Shown one piece after another: positions 58,537 through 64,000 of a DNA stretch of 64,000 nucleotides. The position numbers were made by a program, and so were the translations under genes. Under the pieces are notes generated by a model. It was not told the DNA's origin, did not search any database, and saw only the letters and a program-made list of their open reading frames with translations. Positions within the stretch are counted from its first letter, which is position 1; each line of letters starts with the position of its first letter. The DNA comes from Palsa-461 sp036844945 (GTDB taxonomy: Bacteria > Actinomycetota > Acidimicrobiia > Acidimicrobiales > RAAP-2). The stretch covers positions 1 through 64,000 of the forward strand of contig DAIUEV010000004.1 in the NCBI GenBank assembly GCA_036844945.1, in the 5' to 3' direction.

Positions 58537-59457
58537 CCGGGGCCGCCGAGGCCGGGCCCCGCCCGACCCCGCTGCCCGACGCGGGGGTCGGACCGGCCGT
58601 CGTCGTCGGGGAGCCGGTCTCGCTGTCGCCGGTCGTCGTCCGGCTCACCGCGCCGAACCCCGGCCGCATGACCGGCCCGGGGACGAACACCTACCTGGTC
58701 GGTCGGCGCGAGGTCGCGGTCATCGACCCCGGACCGGTCATCGAGGAACACCTCGACGCGATCGAGAGCGCCGCGTCGGCCCGGGGCGCCACCGTCCGCT
58801 GGGTCGTCGTGACCCACCACCACCCGGACCACGCGCCGGCCGCCCCGGTCCTGGCCGGGCGCACCGGGGCCGAGTTCCTGGCCTTCGGCCACGAGGAAGG
58901 GGTCGACCCCGACCGGGCGGTGGGCGAGGGCTTCGTGCTGGACGGCCCCGGGTTCGCGCTCCGGGCGCTGCACACCCCCGGCCACGCCTCCGACCACCTG
59001 TGCTGGCTCCTCGAGAGTGAACGGCTGCTGTTCTCGGGCGACCACGTGATGCACGGCTCGACGGTCGTCATCCGTCCGCCGGACGCCGACATGACCGCCT
59101 ACCTCGAGAGCCTGGCCCGCCTGGCCGCGCTCGAACCGCCGATCGCCCGGATCGCGCCCGGGCACGGCCGCCTGATCGGCGATCCGGCCGGCCTCATCGC
59201 CGCGATCGTGGGCCATCGGCTGGATCGCGAGGCCCGGGTCGCGGCCGCGCTCGCCTCGGTCGGCCGGGGCACCGTCGACGAGCTGCTCGGCTCGGTCTAC
59301 GAGGACGTGGCCGAGTCGATGCTCGACGTGGCCCGCTTCAGCCTCTGGGCCCATCTCCAGAAGCTCGCCCTCGACGGTCGGGCCACGTTGCTCGACGCGG
59401 GGGAGGACGACCCGCGTCGCTCGACCGAGTCGAGCCTCTGGGGGTCAGTCGCGTCGG

Positions 59458-59480
<23 letters not shown>
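58533..59480 (+). CDS. Metallo-beta-lactamase-fold hydrolase (LACTB2/glyoxalase II-like)
   Basis: 315 residues from the GTG at 58533, overlapping the Nudix stop. Metal ligands: THHHPDH near residue 92, HTPGHASDHL near 150, FSGDHVMHG near 170 and the final GHG. A C-terminal ~80-residue helical (winged-helix-like) part is as in LACTB2 proteins, which hydrolyse thioesters or act as endoribonucleases. It overlaps the convergent Mrp gene by 23 bases at the 3' end. Confidence 0.87.
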
Positions 59481-60636
<1,156 letters not shown>

Positions 60637-60722
60637 GGGGAAATTGTAGGAGGACACGGGGCGCAGGCGGTTCGACCGGGCCTGGGTAACATGGTGCCCA
60701 GATCGACAAGGAGGCCCCATCG

Positions 60723-61085
60723 ATGAGCATCGCGACCACGGTCAGCATCGGGAAGAAGCGCGACCCGGTCACGCTCAGCGACCTCGCCGCGACCAAGGTC
60801 GCCCAGCTCCTGGCCCAGGAGGAGGGTGAGGGCCTGGTCCTGCGGGTGGCCGTCCGGCCGGGCGGCTGCTCGGGCTACAGCTACGAGATGTTCTTCGACA
60901 CCGAGGTGGCCGAGGACGACATCGTGCGGACCTTCGGCGGGGTCTCGGTCGTCGTCGACCAGACGAGCGCCGAGCTCATGGCCGGTTCCACGCTCGACTA
61001 CAGCGACGGGCTCAACGACGCCGGGTTCCACATCTCGAACCCCAACGCCTCCCGCACCTGCGGCTGCGGGTCCTCCTTCAGCTGA
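60723..61085 (+). CDS. A-type iron-sulfur cluster assembly protein (ErpA/HesB family)
   Basis: 120 residues. The three cluster-binding cysteines are Cys49 (PGGCSGYSY), Cys113 and Cys115 (TCGCGSSF), the A-type carrier pattern. ATG at 60723 preceded by a perfect AAGGAGG. It would accept a [2Fe-2S]/[4Fe-4S] cluster and pass it on; the following gene encodes a protein with two [2Fe-2S] domains and may be its client. An imperfect inverted repeat, CTGGG..CCCAG, lies about 25 bases upstream. Confidence 0.92.
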   Translation: MSIATTVSIGKKRDPVTLSDLAATKVAQLLAQEEGEGLVLRVAVRPGGCSGYSYEMFFDTEVAEDDIVRTFGGVSVVVDQTSAELMAGSTLDYSDGLNDAGFHISNPNASRTCGCGSSFS

Positions 61086-62695
61086 ACCCCGCCCCCGGCG
61101 GGGCTGACACCGAGGCGGCCCCGGTCCTCGGGTTCCGCCTGAACGGATCCGAGGTCGAATTCGCCGACCAGGACGGCTCTCTCCTCGACGTGCTGCGCGA
61201 CCACTTCGGCTGCGTCTCGGTCAAGGACGGCTGCAGCCCCCAGGGACAGTGCGGCTGCTGCACGGTCTGGGTCGACGGGCGCCCCCGGGTCGCGTGCGTC
61301 ACGCCGGCCCGCCGGGTCGCCGGGCGCGACATCACCACCCTCGAGGGAGTCGATCCCGCCGTCCGGGACGCCTGGGCCGAGGCGTTCGTGGCGGCCGGCG
61401 CGAGCCAGTGCGGGTTCTGCACGCCGGGGATCGTCATGCGGCTGGCCGCTGCCGGCACCTCGCCCGGGGCCGTGCGCAGCGCGCTGGCGGCCCACCTGTG
61501 CCGCTGCACCGGTTGGCAGACGATCGTGGAGGCAGCCGGCGCCGTCGCGGCCGGCACCCCCGGTCGGTCGACCACCGAGCGCGATCCGCTGCTCGCCGCC
61601 TGGCGGGCCCAGGTCGAGGGCCCGGCGTTCCAGACCTCGGGGCCGGCGGTCGTCCTCGGGGACGCCGGGTTTGCCAGCGACACGGCGCCGCCCGGATCGC
61701 TGGTCGCGCTGTGCGACGGCGGGCAGCGCTCGGTGGCCGAGGGCCTCGGCGCGGCCCGGCGCGGGCTCGCCAAGGTCCAGGGCCGGCGCAGCGGCCGGCC
61801 GCTCGGCCACCCCGTGGGGTTGCCGGCGGGTGACTGGGCCCTCACGCTCCGCACCACCTGGGTCGAGCCCGCCTATCTCGAGCCCGACGCGAGCTGGTGC
61901 CGGCCCTCGGGGGTGCCGGCCTCGCCCCTCGCCAACGGCGGCGCGTTCGGGGGGAAACGCCGCTCGCCGGTGACCCGCGAGGCCCGGGAGCTCGCGGACG
62001 CCTACGGCCGCAGCGTGGTCGCGCTGTGGACCCGAGAGGAGGTGGTGCGGCGCGGGCCGAAGCGGCCGCCCGTCGCCGTGGGCCTCCGCGCCGACGGCAC
62101 CGGGGTCCTCCGGGTGGCCAGGACGGAGGGCTCGCCCGATCTCGCCCCCTACCGGGCCGCGGTCGCGGCGGTCGCCCCGGGGCTGGCCGTCGAGGAGGTC
62201 GTGGTGGCGGGCCCGCCCGTTGGCCCCGAGGTGCGGGGGGCCGGCTGGGCGGAGGCGAGCGTCGCGCTGGCGGCCCTCTCCGCCCGGCAGTCCGGCGCCG
62301 GACCCGGTGACTCGGTGACCGTGTCGGCTCCTGGCGGCGGCTGGGCTCGGGTCGCCGTCGACGCCCGCTCCGGGGTGGTGGTCGAGGTGGCCGCCGGCGA
62401 GGTGCTCGACGAGGTCGTGCTGCGCTCCTACTGCATCGGGGCCGTGCACCAGGCGCTCGGGTGGGTGTGGACCGAGGGTGTCGCGGTGGACGACGCCGGC
62501 GCAGTGCAAGATCTGACGGTGCGCTCCTTCGGCATCCTCCCGGCCCGGGACATGCCGCCCGTCGAGGTGCGGGTGCGGGCGTCGGACCTCGTGGCGGTGA
62601 ACGGCTCGGACGCGGTGTTCGCGGCCACGGCCGCCGCCGCCTGGCTGTCCGAGGGCCTGCCGCCCTGCTGGCCGACCCGGCGGACGGCCCGGTGA
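61082..62695 (+). CDS. Miniature xanthine dehydrogenase-like fusion: two [2Fe-2S] domains plus partial molybdopterin domain
   Basis: About 537 residues. Ferredoxin-like [2Fe-2S] site CSPQGQCGCC (Cys51, 57, 60 and Cys72), the second helical [2Fe-2S] site QCGFCTPG...CRCTGW, then fragments of the molybdopterin-binding subunit: GGAFGGK near residue 295 and the late LPARDMPPVEV. The dehydrogenase's N-terminal substrate part and the GxxGxGE catalytic glutamate region are missing or changed (NGSDAVFAAT). It is too short for a working xanthine dehydrogenase, so redox transfer or a scaffold role is possible. No ATG, GTG or TTG lies upstream of 61190; CTG at 61082 overlaps the ErpA stop (CTGA) and restores the fold. 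Confidence 0.72.
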   Translation: MNPAPGGADTEAAPVLGFRLNGSEVEFADQDGSLLDVLRDHFGCVSVKDGCSPQGQCGCCTVWVDGRPRVACVTPARRVAGRDITTLEGVDPAVRDAWAEAFVAAGASQCGFCTPGIVMRLAAAGTSPGAVRSALAAHLCRCTGWQTIVEAAGAVAAGTPGRSTTERDPLLAAWRAQVEGPAFQTSGPAVVLGDAGFASDTAPPGSLVALCDGGQRSVAEGLGAARRGLAKVQGRRSGRPLGHPVGLPAGDWALTLRTTWVEPAYLEPDASWCRPSGVPASPLANGGAFGGKRRSPVTREARELADAYGRSVVALWTREEVVRRGPKRPPVAVGLRADGTGVLRVARTEGSPDLAPYRAAVAAVAPGLAVEEVVVAGPPVGPEVRGAGWAEASVALAALSARQSGAGPGDSVTVSAPGGGWARVAVDARSGVVVEVAAGEVLDEVVLRSYCIGAVHQALGWVWTEGVAVDDAGAVQDLTVRSFGILPARDMPPVEVRVRASDLVAVNGSDAVFAATAAAAWLSEGLPPCWPTRRTAR

Positions 62696-63066
62696 GCCGC
62701 CCGGTCGGCCCCTACTCACCCTCGCTGAGCGCGGGCGGATGGGTGGTCACCTCGGGGCAGATCGGCATCGTGACCGGCGACCGGGGGCCCGAGCTGGTGG
62801 CCGGCGGCACGGCGGCCGAGCTGACCCAGGCGCTCGCGAACGTCCGGTCGGTGCTCGCCGAGGCGGGCGCCGAGATGTCCGACGTGGTCACCGCCACCCT
62901 CTACCTGGTCGACATGGACGACTACCGGGCCGCCAACGAGGTGTGGACCGAGGCCTTCGGCGACCACCGGCCCGCCCGCACCGCCGTCGCGGTGGCGGCG
63001 CTGCCGCTCGGGGCCCGCGCCGAGGTCGCGGTCTGGGCCTACGTCGGACCCCGGCCTGCGTCGTAG
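62692..63066 (+). CDS. RidA family enamine/imine deaminase-like protein
   Basis: 124 residues from a GTG overlapping the previous stop (GTGA). The RidA (YjgF/YER057c) pattern is visible: GPYSPSLSAGGWVVTSGQIG at the start, ATLYLVDMDDYRAANEVW, and RTAVAVAALPLGARAEV with the arginine that binds the carboxylate of the enamine in the trimer pocket. It would hydrolyse reactive 2-aminoacrylate-type intermediates. It is the third gene of the run of overlapping genes starting with the ErpA-like protein. Confidence 0.9.
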   Translation: MSRPVGPYSPSLSAGGWVVTSGQIGIVTGDRGPELVAGGTAAELTQALANVRSVLAEAGAEMSDVVTATLYLVDMDDYRAANEVWTEAFGDHRPARTAVAVAALPLGARAEVAVWAYVGPRPAS

Positions 63067-63090
63067 GCGGCGGCGGGGCGGCCGGCTCGG

Positions 63091-64000
63091 TCAGGCCGAG
63101 CTGCAGGCGGCCTCGGGCGGGCCGAGCGGGAGCCCGGCGGCCGAGTCGAGGAGGTAGCGCCACACGACCGTGTACTCCGAGCTGCCGTCGGCACAGCGTG
63201 GCTGGGCCCCGTCGACGGCGGTGGAGTCGTGGGTGGCGAGCACGACCGGGGGGAGCGGTGCCGACGAGGAGAGCTCGTGGCTCATCGCGAACGGCGACTC
63301 GGCCCCGTCGACCAGTTCCAAGGGCCCGAGCCCGTCGAGCCCCATGGCGGTCCAGTCGGCCCGGATGCGGGCGGAGAAGGGGTCGCCGGTGTGGACGAAG
63401 GCGTAGTAGCGGTCGAGCGGCGTCGCGCCGGTCGCCACCGTCGACAGCCAGGGCGCGGCGACGTGCGAGCGGTTGGTGTCGGGCGGCGACGACAGGGTCA
63501 CGACCCCGCGCGCGGCGCGCTCCGTCGCGATGAACGCGGCTTCGCCGCCGCCCTGGGAGTGCCCGGTGAGGACGATCGAGCCGTAGGCGGGGAGCGAGCC
63601 CGAAAGGAAGGTGGCCCACCCCTCGGCCGGGTACCGCTGGACCAGATAGGAGAGGAGCGCGGCCAGCCGGTGCTCGATCCCGTCCTCGAGGGCGACGGCG
63701 CTGTCGCTGCCCGGATCGGTCCCGTCGAAGACGTTCCGGCGGGCGGTGCCGTAGCAGGCGAGGTCGTCCTCGCACCGGGTCCCGATCGCGGTCGCGTTGT
63801 TGTAGGTGAGGCCGATCGCGTGGAACCCGAGGCGGGCCGCCTCCTGCAGGAAGAGCGTGCAGCAGGAAGGCTGCCCGCCCGACCCCGGGAGGAAGACCAC
63901 CAGCTGTCCGTTCCAACCCGCCGAGGGCCCGACCATCGCGATGTTGAGGTCGTCGGGGCCCTCGGCTCCGGGGTCGACGGTGGTGGGCGCGACCTCGTGC
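63091..64000 (-). CDS. Alpha/beta hydrolase-like protein, partial (5' end outside the window)
   Basis: The frame is open to the last base, so the start lies beyond 64000. The visible ~302 residues show an alpha/beta hydrolase: the oxyanion strand VVFLPGSGGQP, the nucleophile elbow GHSQGG, an aspartate in HTGDPF and a C-terminal histidine in ATHDS. Several cysteines (CCTLF; RC; CYG) suggest disulfides, so the protein is probably exported. It may act as an esterase, perhaps on a polymer. It converges on the RidA gene with 24 bases between. Confidence 0.75.
   Translation of the reverse strand, partial: HEVAPTTVDPGAEGPDDLNIAMVGPSAGWNGQLVVFLPGSGGQPSCCTLFLQEAARLGFHAIGLTYNNATAIGTRCEDDLACYGTARRNVFDGTDPGSDSAVALEDGIEHRLAALLSYLVQRYPAEGWATFLSGSLPAYGSIVLTGHSQGGGEAAFIATERAARGVVTLSSPPDTNRSHVAAPWLSTVATGATPLDRYYAFVHTGDPFSARIRADWTAMGLDGLGPLELVDGAESPFAMSHELSSSAPLPPVVLATHDSTAVDGAQPRCADGSSEYTVVWRYLLDSAAGLPLGPPEAACSSA

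Overview
The window comes from a high-GC actinobacterium. An Acidimicrobiia-like lineage fits best: there is a WhiB-type regulator beside a pair of ArsA/Get3-like ATPases, two LLM-type (F420-dependent-like) oxidoreductases, a P450, an actinobacterial Mrp/ErpA pair, very frequent GTG starts and many GTGA/ATGA overlaps. A run of 100 N (22081-22180) shows that this is a scaffold from a draft assembly or metagenome bin. No phage, insertion sequence or CRISPR array was seen.

Layout. (1) 1-3.9 kb: end of an FtsX-type permease, then a tight operon of a two-gene PEP-synthase/rifampin-phosphotransferase-like enzyme and a small cyclic-nucleotide-binding (cNMP) protein. (2) 4.0-10.6 kb: a nucleotide-sugar/glycan cluster with a visibly lower GC look (GT2 glycosyltransferase, Gfo/Idh/MocA dehydrogenase, NAD epimerase, DegT aminotransferase, two left-handed beta-helix acyltransferases both on the opposite strand, polysaccharide deacetylase). 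(3) 10.6-14.5 kb: DUF952, DUF5996, a UBP zinc finger and an APC permease. (4) 14.8-23.3 kb: a signalling/transport block with an FtsX permease broken by a frameshift, an ABC ATPase fused to a cNMP domain, an MFS protein fused to two cNMP domains, an FHA-adenylate/guanylate cyclase, a large lectin-like surface protein interrupted by the N gap, and a stand-alone cNMP protein. (5) 23.5-38.7 kb: a catabolic/redox stretch (acyl-CoA dehydrogenase, P450, VOC, methyltransferase, two LLM oxidoreductases, quinone reductase, PhyH dioxygenase, two enoyl-CoA hydratases, an exporter, an alpha/beta hydrolase) with another cNMP protein.

(6) 38.7-46.2 kb: MEDS/anti-sigma protein, PolX-like PHP protein, phosphotriesterase family protein, an oxidoreductase remnant, then an RHH regulator, a beta-class DNA methyltransferase and a gene with a nuclease-like motif, then a DHA2 exporter. 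(7) 46.2-51.7 kb: a TerY-P-like kinase/PP2C/vWA operon with a membrane protein, divergent from an FHA-PrsW protease fusion. (8) 51.8-57.6 kb: tRNA-Pro(CGG), CorC-type CBS protein, response regulator, ArsA pair, WhiB, and a VKOR plus thioredoxin-like thiol-oxidation pair. (9) 57.7-64 kb: Nudix, metallo-beta-lactamase-fold hydrolase, Mrp, ErpA-type Fe-S protein, a miniaturised xanthine-dehydrogenase-like fusion, RidA, and the start-less end of a hydrolase.

The strongest system-level signals are two. First, six cNMP-binding domains in five genes, two of them fused to transporters, lie within about 27 kb of each other together with one class III cyclase. Second, a phospho-signalling locus has kinase, phosphatase, vWA and TM-protein genes facing an FHA-tagged intramembrane protease.
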